DNA of 64,000 bases from Okapia johnstoni (lineage: Eukaryota; Chordata; Mammalia; Artiodactyla; Giraffidae): positions 50,906,001 through 50,970,000 of the forward strand of contig CM044320.1 of the NCBI GenBank assembly GCA_024291935.2, given 5' to 3'. Below, one piece after another: positions 31,753-43,980 of the stretch; position 1 is the first letter of the stretch; each line of letters opens with the position of its first letter. A program made the position numbers and the translations under genes. Under the pieces are notes generated by a model that saw only the letters and a program-made list of their open reading frames with translations, searched no databases and was not told the DNA's origin.

Positions 31753-32139
31753 GCATTCCGGGCCAAGTTTTTGAGCTGTGTGGGATCGTGCTTGTGACCT
31801 TCTCATTCTGTCCCTTCACCTTCAAATGTCTCTCTTAGAATCCCGGCTGCCGTTGTTTTCATTTAAATGGGTCCCAATATAGTATTTCACTTAAAAAAAA
31901 TGCGGATACATGATGATATATTATTTCGGTGTTAGAATGTCACTACAGTATTTTGTGTCACAACTTCTGCCATTACGGTACTTTTTTTTTTTTTTTTAAG
32001 TTTCATCCATTGACATTAAACATAGACTTTCTGCACTTTCCATCAGACTTTAGGAGAGTATTTTAAAAGGAAACGTGTATAAGAATTCTTAAGACTGCTT
32101 GCTGCTTCATCACAATAGTTGACATAACATAATAGCATT

Positions 32140-32362
32140 GGGGCTTCCCAGGTGGCAAGTGGTAAATGCTTGCCAATGAAGGAGACATACGAGACTCAGG
32201 TTCTATCCCTTGGTAGGGATGATCTTAAGACGTGCCCTGGAGGAGAGCATGGCAACCCACTCCAGTATTCTTGCCTGGAGAATCCCATGGATAGAAGAGC
32301 CTTCTGGGCTATAGTACGTAGGGTTGCAAAGAGTTCAACTGGAGTGAAGCGACGTAGCACGC
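32140..32362 (+). mobile_element. Bov-tA SINE
   Basis: ggggcttcccaggtggcaag head. Flanks acataatagcatt and acatgatagcatt form a one-mismatch target duplication. Confidence 0.88.
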
Positions 32363-32534
32363 AAGCACGCACATGATAGCATTAATTAAATTATTTTTAA
32401 CAAGTGGGAGTTCCAGGGTGAACTAGAGTGAAAGTGACTGGCGGCAGATTTTGTATGTCTAATAAATTAAGAAAATCTTCGTTAGCTTTAGTTAAACAAA
32501 GACCTACTTTAATTAAGAAGAATTTAGTAGAGGT

Positions 32535-32660
32535 CAAACCCCTGTTAGAATTCTGGCTCTCTCATTACCCTAGCTATTGCTAAAGTAACTTTGGGAATTT
32601 ACTTCATCTCTGTGCACCTGTCTGTTAAATGGTAGAAGCAGCGCTGGTCTCATGGGAATG
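32535..32660 (+). repeat. MIR SINE fragment
   Basis: gaattctggctctctcatta and tgtctgttaaatggtagaag match the MIR core. Confidence 0.6.
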
Positions 32661-33094
32661 TTACCTCTACAGTTATACAGGACCTATGCTTGGTTTAATT
32701 TCTGTTGTCACTGTTTTGAAATTCTTACTGAAAAAGAGACCCTGTGTTTTTCATTTTGCACTGGGTCCTTCAGATTATGTAACTGGTCCTGGATAGGAGT
32801 AATACCTTTCTTGCAGAGTTTGTGAAAACTCTGAGATGATATCTACTTTTTTTTTTCTTCCATTTTTGTTTGATTAAATGGACTTGAAAAACTAAGCTAA
32901 GTCATGTATACTAATGGTAGCAATATTGACTAAAACTCCATTCCTACATAAGCATGCAAGATTTTTATAGAAAATTAGCATTACAATATTAGAAAATTAT
33001 TCACTGTTAGCATCCTAAGAAAAAAAACTGGACAAACCTTTCAAAAGCAAATATCAGGGGCTTCATTCTTGTCAATTTCCCATCCTTTGACTAG

Positions 33095-33371
33095 CTGCTG
33101 CTGCTGCTGCTGCTGCTGCTAAGTCGCGTCAGTTGTGTCCGACTCTGTGCAACCCCATAGACGGCAGCCCACCAGGCTCCTCTGTCCCTGGAATTCTCCA
33201 GGAAAGAATACTGGAGTGGGTTGCCATTTCCTTCTCCAATGCATGCTTGCATGCCAAGTTACTTCAGTCGTGTTCGACTCTGTCCAACCCTGTGGACAGC
33301 AGCCCACCAGGCTCCCCTGTCCACGGGATTCTCCAGGCAAGAATACTGGAGTGGGTTGCCATTTCCTTCTT
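33095..33371 (-). mobile_element. Bov-A2 SINE with (CTG)n and exact target duplication
   Basis: Dimeric Bov-A2 beginning with about nine CTG units (33095-33121). The exact 14-bp repeat catcctttgactag flanks it at 33081-33094 and 33372-33385, suggesting a young insertion. Confidence 0.93.
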
Positions 33372-33549
33372 CATCCTTTGACTAGAGTTCAATAATTTTG
33401 GTGAGATCAATAAGTAGTGTTCACATTTTTATGACTATTACTTATAGTAAGCGATAGTGAATGGTATGATTTATTATCCTCCAGAGGTAATAATTGCCAC
33501 TTTTGACATTTGTTTGGTTTTCTAATCACTCATCACTAATTCAAAATCT

Positions 33550-34520
33550 GCTGTATTAGTTTGCTAGAGGCTATCATAACAAAGTACCTCAGGCTGCATG
33601 GTTTAAGCAAAAGAAACTTCTGTTCTCATAGTTCTCAGTGAAACAATTTGTAAAAGTGAGGATTTTTAGCCAAGGAGCAGAGTTGGGATGAGTGGGGTGT
33701 CAGTGGATGAGAAGTTACTAAGAGGTTAGGGTAATTCTTGCTAAACTGATGTAACAGGATTCTTGAAGAAGGCAGGCCAAAGTTATCAGATATCACTTGA
33801 GAGATAAGGAATTTGATTAGGTATTGAGGATAATCAGTTACCAAGTTTGGGAGATTCTAGCTAAACCGATTTGCAGAATTCTTGCTATACTTGGGCTCCT
33901 TATGATTATGCCCAAGGATGGGCTTAGTGGAAAAAGTCTCAGATCAGAGTAACTAAAGTTGGGTCAAGGAGAGCGGCTTCATCACTGCCGTCCTGTAGTA
34001 TACCAAGGTAGTCTGGCATTTTAATTTAATTTCATATAGAACACCATTGGATTAAAATTTCAGCCAAACTGTTTAGAGACACTCTCAGCAGGTTGAGCTA
34101 AAACAACGCACTGGGACACAGTCTTTACTGTACTCATATCAATTAACTTGGCTTGGTCTACCATTATATTCCTTCCATTTTATTTTAGTTATTGCTACTT
34201 ATCAAATTTCCTCAAAATTTAAGGACATAAAACAACAAACACTATCAGCTCATGTTTTCTGAGGGCCAGGAATCTGGATGTGGCTTAACCATGTGGCCTG
34301 ACTCAGGGACTGTCATGGGGTTGTAGGCAAGCTTTTGACTAGGGCTGCGGTCTCTGAAGACTTGATCGGGGCTGGAGGATCTGCTTCCAAGATCACAAAC
34401 TTGACTGCTGGCAGGACGCTTCAGTTCCTCATCACGGGGGCCTCTCCATAGTGCTGCTCATGACCTGGCTTTCCCAGAGTGAATAATTCAAAAAAGAAAG
34501 AGCAACAGAAGCTGCAGTGT
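33550..34520. repeat. Old LTR-like mammalian repeat pieces
   Basis: attagtttgctagaggctat (33557) and ctgagggccaggaatctgga (34259) followed by tctgcttccaagatcaca resemble fragments of ancient MaLR/MER-type LTRs. Boundaries and family are uncertain. Confidence 0.35.
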
Positions 34521-35107
34521 CCTTTATATATAATCTCAGAAGTGACATAGCATCACTTCTGTATTTTATTGGTCACGCAGATGAAAACGATGTGGGAAGA
34601 GAGGTGGGGATCATTGGTTAACTACTTAGTTAACCTCTAGTAGTTATCTAGTTAACTACTACACATCCAACCAAACATGCTTAGCCCCCATCCCTAGGCA
34701 CGCTGTCCAGGTTTCTGTTAACATAAATCTTGCACACTTTTTGTCTTACCTTCTAGGATCTCCTTCATCAAGGTCTGGAAGCAGTGGGAGGTATTTCTAG
34801 CTGCTACTGAGAAAGCTTAACACACTCTACAAGGCAACTACCTCAGGGAAGTCTATTACAATTTTTTTCGGGTAAGGAGCAACTAGGCTGCACAGGTAAG
34901 AGAGGAAGAGCTATTTCTACTAGCAAAGGAAGCTCAACAGGATTTAGAGGTTCATGATCCCAGTGTCATCTGAATCTTCTCATGTGTTCCTATTCACGCT
35001 ACTCAAAAGAAACAAAACAAAACAAAAAAACAACCTTACTTTAACACCAGGCCCACAAGATTGGAAATTCAGGATTAAATTTTAGGTTTGGTTTGGTTGC
35101 TAGAGAT

Positions 35108-35307
35108 TATGGGCTTCCCTTGTGGCTCAGCTGGTAAAGAATCTGCCTGCAATGCTGGAGTCCTGGGTTCAATCCCTGGGTTGGGAAGATCCCCTGGAGA
35201 AGGGGATGGCTACCCACTCCAATATTCTGGCCTGGAGAATTGCATAGACTCTGTAGTCCATGGGTTTGAAAAGAGTCGGACACAACTGAGAGATTTTCAC
35301 TTTCACA
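35108..35307 (+). mobile_element. Bov-tA SINE
   Basis: From atgggcttcccttgtggctc to cggacacaactgagag, with a short deletion near the middle. Confidence 0.88.
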
Positions 35308-35677
35308 CTTAGAAGTGTATATAGGAAGGCAGTCATATATGTTTTCTGGTCTTTTTTCTCATCTTGAACTGAGAGTTTAAAACCCTAAGTTCATCGTTTC
35401 CTTTCCCCTAGTTATCCAACATAGTTAGGAAAAGAAAAAACCCCACTGTAGTCCTTATTGTCACTTAAATATTCTCTGGAAGCATCTACTTGGCCACCCA
35501 AAGCTTTGCTTTATTTAGCCATTTGGTTAATGATGTCCACAGATTATAATTTAACACTTTTTTTGTTGTTGTTAATGCATGCCATGAACAAAAATGTCAC
35601 CATTATGACAACTGGTTACCAATGCCTTTAAATTCAATGAAGACCAGATAACTCAGAACAAATTCAGAGAAATCCAT

Positions 35678-35802
35678 TCTTTTCTTTATTTGGCTGTGGT
35701 ATGGGGCTTGTGAGATTTTAGTTCCCCAACCAGAAATTGAACCCAGGACCACAGCAGTGAAAGTGATGAGTCCTAACCACTGGACCACCAGGGAATTCCC
35801 AA
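35678..35802 (-). mobile_element. CHR SINE
   Basis: T-rich left end, ggaccaccagggaattccc right end. Confidence 0.87.
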
Positions 35803-36966
35803 GAAACCCATTTAAGGTTTGGTTCTCCTGGAATTGCTTCCAATCCTACTGTCTATATCAGAGTTTGATTAGAGAAGCATAGGCACTATGAGTCATATGG
35901 AATAAAAGATTTATTTGGGGGATTAGACCTTATGAAATTATGGGAGCTGGAGAAGAATTTGCCTCTGTGTCTGAGGTTGGACCTGAAATTACTGTAAATT
36001 GGTAGGACTTACAGCCAGACAGGAAAGCTAGACATGAAGTGGGAGTGAGCAGGGACAGACTAGAACCCACAAAGTCAAAGGAGACCGTAAGTCTGTCTTA
36101 TCACCTACAATGCAGATTCCCACAGGAGCCACGGTGCAGGTGCTCATAGGAGCCACAGTGCTGCTGTGCATCTGGCCCAGGACTCAAGAGAAACCAGGGA
36201 AGGTCCAGGAGTTCTGTGAAGGAGCTCCATACCTGGCTTCTGCCCCAATCTAAGGTAAGCCAGCTAATCGGCAACAATGAGCACGCGCAGCCACAGCACT
36301 GCATGTCCTGCACTGACCTTCAGAGTGTGACGGCTGCTGCTTCCCTTTTGGCTTTGGAATCTTGCACAAATTTCCCTTGTGGTCAGTCCTAACTCAGGCT
36401 CATATTGGGAGATAAACTGTTAAACTTTGAGATACTAGAGAGAGAGAACGCTCAAGGAGAACTTTGCCACATTTGAGAAATTAAGAGCTAAAAGTCAAGT
36501 GTGCTCTTATAGATTTGATGATCATCTCTGTCATGGGGAATCACCAGAAAGGCCTTAAATAATTCCTAGCACAGTCATGTAATAAAAAGATATAAAAAAT
36601 TACGCAAGGAAGACAAAAGTCCATTTTCATATCCACCCTGAGGAAAAATGATGACATCCACTTGTTTATTGTTTTTTTTTAATTATAAATCTTGGTTTTT
36701 GGTAGGTTTTACTTTTTCATATTTTTGTGTGACTTCATAAACAGAGTAGAGAGAAGTTTGTCTCTTTGTATCTGAAATAAGTTAAAATAGGCTTTACTTT
36801 TGAGGCTGTAATTTCCATTCTGGAAAGTTTTAAAATACCTTCTTTGAAACGGTATCCTTGGTTGAGCCTAAATTACCTTGGCTGTAAAACTAGCTGTGAG
36901 CTCTACCACAGTGCACCCCATGAAAGCAGACCCAGCTCTGAGGCCTAGGCTGAGACTCTTCAAAAA

Positions 36967-37320
36967 ATATTTTTTTTTAATTCATTTTATTTTTTTTGGC
37001 TGTGCTGGGTCTTTGTTGCTGCAAAGGCTTTTCTCTAGTTGTGGAGAGCAGGGGCTACTCTCTAGTTGTGATGCACAGGCTTCTCACTGTGGTGGCTTCT
37101 CTTGTTATGAAGCATGAGCTTTAGGGTGTGTGGGTTTCCGTAGTTGTGGCACATGGACTCAGCAGTTGTGGCTTTCCAGCTCTGGAGCACAGGCTCAACA
37201 GTTGTGGTGCATGGCCTTAATTGCTCGGTGGCACGTGGGAAATCTTCCCAGACCAGGGATACAATCTGTGTTTCCTGTAGTGGCAGGTGGATTCTTTACC
37301 ACTGAGCCACCAGGAAAGCG
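36967..37320 (-). mobile_element. CHR-type SINE, long form
   Basis: tttggctgtgctgggtcttt at the left and ctttaccactgagccaccag at the right, with several gtagttgtggc-like internal repeats. Same long form as 41599 and 41945. Confidence 0.8.
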
Positions 37321-37661
37321 CCCCCCCCAGGCTTAGACTCTTGAAGTCACCCATGTTTGTGTGTGCAGCTGAACACAGTGAAAGTTATAGCTGTATATTC
37401 AGAGACGTTATATTTTACAAGAAATAAAAGGCAGGTGAATCCTTTTACCCAGTCTTTATCACTCGATATCTTGAAATTTTCCTTTTTTGTGCAATAAAAA
37501 GCATAAAATATGCTTTGGTCCAGCGAGGAGAGGCATACCTAGATATGGCAGAACCTAAAACAGTCCACATGGAAGGTGCACACACATGTGGCACTCTAGT
37601 CACTCAATGGCTACAATTCATCACCTGGACAGGTTTTATGTGAGGCTTGGTTATCACAAAT

Positions 37662-38180
37662 CCAGTTTAGTTCAGTTCAGTCACTCAGCTGTGTCTGACT
37701 CTTTTCGACCCCATGAACTGCAGCACGCCAGGCTTTCCTGTCCATCACCAACTCCTGGAGGTTGCTCAAACTCATACCCATTGAGTCGGTGATGCCATCC
37801 AACCATCTCATACACTGTCGTCCCCTTCTACTCCTGCCTTCAATCTTGCCCAGCATCAGTGTCTTTTCTAAGTTGTCAGTTCTTTGCATCAGGTGGCCAA
37901 AGTATTGGAGTTTCAGCTTCAGCATCAGTCCTTCCAATGAATATTCAAGACTGATTTCCTTTAGGATGGACTGGTTGTATCTCCTTGCTGTCCAAGGGTC
38001 TCTCAAGAGTCTTCTCCAACACCACAGTTCAAAAGCATCAATTCTTTGGCGCTCAGCTTTCTTTATAGTCCAACTCTCACATCCATACATGACTACTGGA
38101 AAAACCATTGCTTTGACTAGACAGACCTTTGTCAACAAAGTAATGTCTCTGCTTTTTAATATGCTATCTAGGTTGGTCAT
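37662..38180 (-). mobile_element. BovB 3' end, 5'-truncated, with target duplication
   Basis: About 520 nt of BovB. The 9-bp repeat atcacaaat flanks it at 37653-37661 and 38181-38189. The 180-codon - strand frame at 37677-38219 is the C-terminus of the BovB protein, not a host gene. Confidence 0.9.
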
Positions 38181-38189
38181 ATCACAAAT

Positions 38190-38380
38190 TAGAGTTTCCC
38201 AAATCTGGTTTCTCATCAAAGTACCTGGGGAGCTTTTAAAACGCAGATGTTCTCAGATCTCAAAAGAGTCTACTTTAAAAAGTCTGATGAAGAGTCCTAG
38301 AAGCTCCCATTTTTTATAAGATTCCAAGGTTATTCTTAAAATAGCCAGGTGTAGGGACCGCTGATCTAAGAAATTCAAAG
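38190..38380. repeat. hAT-type (MER-like) DNA transposon remnant
   Basis: gtacctggggagcttttaaa followed by degraded sequence; same general family as 3790-3950. Confidence 0.4.
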
Positions 38381-38752
38381 GTAGGTGAGAGCCTTTGAAA
38401 TGGGCCTGCCCCAGCAGTGACAGCATCTTGAATTATCTAGTTTGCCATGGTTGTAAAGTGCTCAGTTACTGGAAAGGAATCTCTGCTGAGCTGGTCTGCT
38501 TCAGACTGACTGTTGACTTTGATCTTCCACATGGAAGAGCAAGATGCAAGGCTGCAGTGCACACCATCAGTGCCCCATACAAACTCAGGGCATCTTAAGT
38601 AAGAGAAGTATAAAAAGAGACAGGAGAATTTTGGCTGTTTAAATATGGACACAGCCACATGTTTGGTAACATACAGGAAATTTTAGAGAGAAATTTATAT
38701 ATCTGAAGAATAGTAAATGTGAAAAATAATGAATATAAAATGAAGGAACTAC

Positions 38753-38857
38753 GCAGTTCCCTGGAGGCCTACTAGTTGGGATTCCAGGCTTCCACTGCAA
38801 TGGCCCAGGTTCAGTCCAGGGTCGAGGAACTGAGATCCTGCAAGCCAAAGAAAAAAG
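38753..38857 (+). mobile_element. CHR SINE, degraded
   Basis: cagttccctggaggcctact head and an A-rich end. Confidence 0.75.
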
Positions 38858-39005
38858 GAATAGAAATAGTTTTGTTTATCCTTAGATGGTACAGACTATA
38901 TCTAACACCTAAATTTAAATGTAGTTTTATCACAGTTCAAGTCTCAAGCCACTTGGGATGTTTTTCCTGTAGCAACTTAGAGGCCTACTCACAAAAAAGA
39001 TAAAG

Positions 39006-39223
39006 TACGTGCTCAATTGCTCAGTCATGTCTGACTCTTTGCGACCCCATGGACTGTAGCCCTCCGGGTTCCTCTGTCCATGGGATTCTCCAGGCAAGAA
39101 TACTGGAGTGGGTTGCCATGCCCTCCTCCAGGGGATCTTCCTGACCCGGGGATAGAACTCACATCTTCTGCAGCTTCTGCATTGGCAGGCAGATTCTTTA
39201 CCACTGAGCCACTTGGGAAGCCC
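39006..39223 (-). mobile_element. Bov-tA SINE with target-site duplication
   Basis: The exact 11-bp repeat aaaagataaag flanks it at 38995-39005 and 39224-39234. Confidence 0.92.
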
Positions 39224-39419
39224 AAAAGATAAAGAAAAGCCATCAAAATCAGGGTATGACCAGTGATATAATACTACTATCCAATCGATAGATCCTACCT
39301 AAATTTTCCAATACTGTCATTTATAGCAAAAAAAAAAAAATCAAAACTAACCAAGAATACCTTTTATTCTAATCTACTATCCAGTCTAGGTGCATGCTGC
39401 ATTTAATTTTGATGTTATT

Positions 39420-40125
39420 TTCAGTCAGTTCAGTCGCTCAGTTGTGTCCAACTCTTTGCGACCCCATGAGTCACAGCACGCCAGGCCTCCCTGTCCATCA
39501 CCAACTCCCAGAGTTTACCCAAATTCATGTCCATCAAGTCGGTGATGCCATCCAGCCATCTCATCCTCTGTCGTCCCTTTCTCCTCCCTCCCCCAATCCT
39601 TCCCAGCATCAGGGTCTTTTCCAATGAGTCAGTTCTTCGCATGAGGTGGCCAAAGTATTGGAATTTCAGCTTCAACATCAGTCTTTCCAATGAACACCCA
39701 GGACTGATCTCCTTTAGGATGGACTGGTTGGATCTGCTTGCAGTCCAAGGGACTCTCAAGAGTCTTCTCCAACACCACAGTTCAAAAGCATCAATTCTTC
39801 AGCACTCAGCTTTCTTCACAGTACAACTCTCACATCCATACATGACTACTGGAAAAACCATAGCCTTGACTAGATGGACCTTTGTTGGCAAAGTAATGTC
39901 TCTGCTTTTTAATATGCTATCTAGGTTGGTCATAACTTTCCTTCCAAAGAGTAAGCGTCTTTTAATTTCATGGCTGCAATCACCATCTACAGTGATTTTG
40001 GAGCCCCCAAAAATAAAGTTTGACACTGTTTGCACTGTTTCCCCATCTATTTCCCATGAAGTGATGGGACCAGATGCCATGATCTTAGTTTTCTGAATGT
40101 TGAGCTTTAAGCCAACTTTTTCAAG
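39420..40125 (-). mobile_element. BovB 3' region, about 700 nt
   Basis: Covers the BovB 3' end and the end of its reverse-transcriptase frame (reverse complement of MASGPITSWEIDGETVQTVS). 5'-truncated. Confidence 0.9.
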
Positions 40126-40202
40126 TCACTTTAAGTTTCTTCAATTTGGAACAGTTCTTCTAACCTTCTTTGTCATTTATGCCCTTGGCATTTTAAGAGT
40201 AC

Positions 40203-40473
40203 TGCTGCTGCTAAGTCGCTTCAGTCGTGTCCGACTCTGTGCGACCCCATAGACGGCAGCCCACCAGGCTCCGCCGTCCCTGGGATTCTCCAGGCAAGAA
40301 CACTGGAGTGGGTTGCCATTTCCTTCTCCAATGCATGAAAGTGAAAAGTGAAAATGAAGTCGCTCAGTCATGTCCGACTCTTAGCAACCCCATGGACTGC
40401 AGCCTATCAGGCTCCTCCATCCATGGGATTTTCCAGGCAAGAGTACTGGAGTGGGGTGCCATTGCCTTCTCCG
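40203..40473 (-). mobile_element. Bov-A2 SINE with target-site duplication
   Basis: Dimeric Bov-A2 starting with (CTG)3. The exact 10-bp repeat ttaagagtac flanks it at 40193-40202 and 40474-40483. Confidence 0.93.
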
Positions 40474-40762
40474 TTAAGAGTACAAGACAGTTATTTTGGA
40501 GAATGTTGTTCTAACTGAGCCTCTCTGATCTTTCCTCAGGACTGGATTTAGAGTATGCATTTAGGGCAGGAGTATCATAGGAAAGATTCCTTCTTCTTTT
40601 CGGAGTGTCATATCAGAAGGCACATGATGTTGATTTGTTCTGTTACTGATGAATGAATCTTTGATCACTTGATCAAGTTGACATTTGCCCAGTTTCTTTA
40701 CTGTAAAGTTACTATTTTTGTCTGTAATTAATATGTAATTTGTGGGGAGATACTTTGAGCCT

Positions 40763-40978
40763 GGGCTTCCCTGGTGTCTCAGTGGTATAGAATCCACCTG
40801 CTAATGCAGGAGACCCAGGTTTGATCCCTGGATCGGGAAGATCCCCTGGAGGAGGGCATGGCTATCCACGCTAGTATTCTTGCTTGGAGAATCCCATGGA
40901 CAGAGGAGCCTGGTGGGCTATAGTCCATAGGGTCACACAGAGTTAGACACAACTGAAGCGACTTAGCACAGTACAGCA
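40763..40978 (+). mobile_element. Bov-tA SINE
   Basis: From gggcttccctggtgtctcag to gcgacttagcacag; flanked by ctttgag/atttgag. Confidence 0.88.
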
Positions 40979-41529
40979 TTTGAGACTACCTAAGTATTCT
41001 GTTCTACAACAAACTTTCACCTACTAATTTTCACATTTGTCAGTGATTGTTGCTTGAATCAGTTACTATTGTGATAATTGCCAAATAGTGATTTTCTAAC
41101 TCCATCAGGCCTACTTTTATTCTACTACTAGGAAGTGCTTTCCTTTTCCCTCTTATTTAGTTCATTTATTTGTGTCAGTATGGACTAATGGATTCCCATT
41201 TTATTCAACAAATTGTAATCCAATACCAACATTATTTCTTTTAATGCTTATCTTTTCTCAGATTTGACCAGTATGAACCCTTTAAGCTGACCTTACATTT
41301 TTTTCTACAAGTCCCCATCATTTTTTGAGCACTTTGTTACATTCTGGTGCAGCAAGAAGTTCCAGGCTCACCTTATACTTTTTCTACCCCAGCCCTGGAA
41401 TCAGCCATTTCTCTGAAGAGCTTTGGTTCTATTTACAAGAGAATAACAAGAGAATAACAGAAACAGAGAGAATAACAGAAACAAAAATCTGGGAGCAAAA
41501 TATGGTTAATGTTCTGAGGTGTTTTCTCA

Positions 41530-41556
41530 GTATATATACATACATACATACATACA
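41530..41556. repeat. (ATAC)n microsatellite
   Basis: About five tetranucleotide units between TATA-rich and (ATCT)n-like sequence (41562-41585). Confidence 0.8.
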
Positions 41557-41598
41557 CATTTCTATCTATCAATCCATCTATCATTGATTATATCTTCT

Positions 41599-41873
41599 AT
41601 TTTTAAAATTTTAATTAATTTATTTTTTACTGTGCTTGGTCTTCATTGTTGTGCATGAGCTACTCTCTAGTTGCCTTGCTCAGGCTTCTCATTGTGGTGG
41701 CTTGTCTTGTGGAGCACGTGTTCTAGGTCATGTGGCTCTGTAATTGCATCCTGTGGGCTCTAGAGCACGGGCTCAGTTGCTCCAAGGCATGTGGAATCTT
41801 CCTGGACCAAGGATTGAACTGTGTCCCCTGCACTGGTGAGGGGCTTCTTAACCACTGGACCACCAGGGAAGTC
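41599..41873 (-). mobile_element. CHR-type SINE, long form, with exact target duplication
   Basis: Flanked by the exact 14-bp repeat tgattatatcttct at 41585-41598 and 41874-41887. Confidence 0.88.
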
Positions 41874-41944
41874 TGATTATATCTTCTTCCTTTTTAATTG
41901 CTATTCTTTGCTTCAACAACTCATTTGGTTTATATATATATATA

Positions 41945-42266
41945 AAATTTATTTTCTAATGTATTTTTGGCTGTCCTGGATCTTTGTTGCTGCTTGGGCT
42001 TTTCTCTAGCTGTGGTGAGCAGGGGTTACTCTCTAGCTGCAATATGCAGGCTTCTCGTTGCAGTGGCTTCTCTTGTTGCGGAGCAGGGGCTTTAGGGCAT
42101 GGGGGCTTCAGTAATTGTGGCTCCTGGGCTCTAGAGCACAGGCTCAGTAGCTGTGGTGCACAGGCTTAGTTGCTCCGTGGTATGTGGGATCTTCCTGGAT
42201 CAGGGATCGAACCGTGTCTCCTGCATTGGCAGGCGGACTCTTTACCACTGAGCCACCAGGGAAGCC
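41945..42266 (-). mobile_element. CHR-type SINE, long form
   Basis: tttttggctgtcctggatct to ccaccagggaagcccc. Its right flank, tgattatatgttct, nearly repeats the target duplication of the neighbouring SINE. Confidence 0.85.
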
Positions 42267-43980
42267 CCTGATTATATGTTCTTTTAAAAACTATGAGTGC
42301 ACACAAATACTTCCAGTTTCAAATGAGAATTCCCCTGAATTCATTCTAGCCTTTTTTTTTTTTCTTTCCACACTTACAGTACCCTTATTTGGTTTTCATT
42401 ACCTTCGATATATTGTCTCTTACTTGCTTATCCCTTTCTTTTGGAACCAATTTCTCAATCCTGCCCACTGTCTCCCTGGCATAAACCTTACAGGCCCACT
42501 GGCGCTGGTTACCCGAAATGAAGAACAGAAACCAATAAATTAAAGAAACCAACCAATGTTTTTTAAGGAAAAGAAAAATAGAGGGAAAAGCTTTGGGAAA
42601 ACAGCTTTGGCTATCATTATTAACAAATTAACTCCAAATTTGTATCAGTATAACTCAGTAAGAGTTTACTTCTTGCTTCTGTAAAGCTTAATGCTGATTG
42701 AATGGTTCTCCAGGAAGTTCTCTTCCAAGTGGTGACTCAGGGATCAAAGGTGCTTTAGTCTTATGGCTCTGCCATCTCAACACATGACGGCTGCTGGTTT
42801 GGCCAAAGGACAGAGTTGCAACAAGGAAAAGGCACACCCTCTCTCAGCTGCCTCAGAACGAAAGGAAAACATCACTTCTGCTCATGTTCCTTGATGGAGA
42901 AATAATCTCATGACATCACCCAGATGTACAGGATTGAGAAAGGTAACAGCATATGGATATTCAGGGACTCATTGGGTGTCCCTGGTGGCTCAGATGGTAA
43001 AGAATCTGCCTGCAATGTGGGAAACCCAGGTTCGATCCCTGGGTAGGGAAGATCCTCTGGAGAAGGGAGCAGCAACCCACTCCAGTATTCTTGCTTGGAG
43101 AATTCCATGGACAGAGGAGCCTGGCAGGCTACAGTCCATGGGGTCTCAAAGAGTCGGACAGGACTGAACGACTAACACATCCAATGTAGACACATTTGCA
43201 CAGATTCTATTTATATCAAGATAACAACGTAGCTTCCTGATGAATATTCCTGGAGAATAACAATGACGAAAAAAATGAGTAAACTTGTTATACATAGCCC
43301 TTAGATATATACTATTAAATACAGCAGTCATCTATAAAAATGATTTCAGTTTTGGATTAATTGACTTATATATTTTATTTATTAATTTTTTTAAACAAAA
43401 TTCACATTTTATTTAGGTTGAAGTAAACTATGCAAAATTGATTTTCTTCACCAGAAATAACAGCAATATTCTCTATACTATTCCTAGATAAACCACAAAA
43501 CATGTATTTTTGTCGGTTTTCTAGGTTTTGCTTGTAAATCAAGATGAAGCAGTAGATATAGTCATGGAAAAAGAAAAAAACAGGTAAGTTGTTCGTATCC
43601 ATGGCCTCTGAACTGGTCTTGACCATGAAACTGAAGTGTTCAACATATACCTGCCAAAAAGCTTATGAAGATGTAGACACAACAAAGGAAGGTAAACAGC
43701 AACAACCAGATGTGGAACAGCAATGGCAGGCTCTTCCATTCAAACTTTAACAATAATTTGTTCCTTTAACTTCATTTGGTAAAGACAAAATCTAAACTGA
43801 AATCCTTGTTTGGCGAGCTCACATGTTTCTCTGATGGTCTGATTATTGGATTATCTGATTCAAAGATATGTTTTCTAGCAGTTGGTAGTAATTAGTAGTT
43901 AGCAGGATCATGTCTCTATAATAGCCACTCCTAGTCCAAAGGCTAATATGCTCTTTCCTGGTGGTCCTTGTAAGCATCTG
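42267..43980. other. Intergenic, no gene seen
   Basis: Apart from the Bov-tA at 42973, the sequence is AT-rich and without convincing exons; open frames are short and unrelated to anything I know. Confidence 0.6.
42973..43177 (+). mobile_element. Bov-tA SINE
   Basis: From tgggtgtccctggtggctca to actgaacgactaacac; B-box ggttcgatccc intact. Confidence 0.9.

Larger units (their letters stand above)
30760..31780. promoter_or_regulatory. SLC25A3: CpG island promoter of SLC25A3
   Basis: This is the only CpG-dense, GC-rich stretch in the window; surroundings are AT-rich. It spans exon 1, exon 2 and the upstream region. Long open frames on both strands here (for example 209 codons on + at 31027-31656) are a side effect of low stop-codon frequency in GC-rich DNA. 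Confidence 0.85.
31781..37661. other. Intergenic, upstream of SLC25A3
   Basis: No gene was found. It holds SINEs and old repeats listed separately. 33390-34190 and 34800-35100 contain nothing I can name beyond weak MaLR-like pieces; 35880-36960 is unique-looking with no convincing exon. Confidence 0.65.

Noticed and set aside
37677..38219. 180-codon - strand frame resembling a protein
   Set aside because: It is the C-terminal part of a BovB retrotransposon protein within a 5'-truncated copy, not a host gene.
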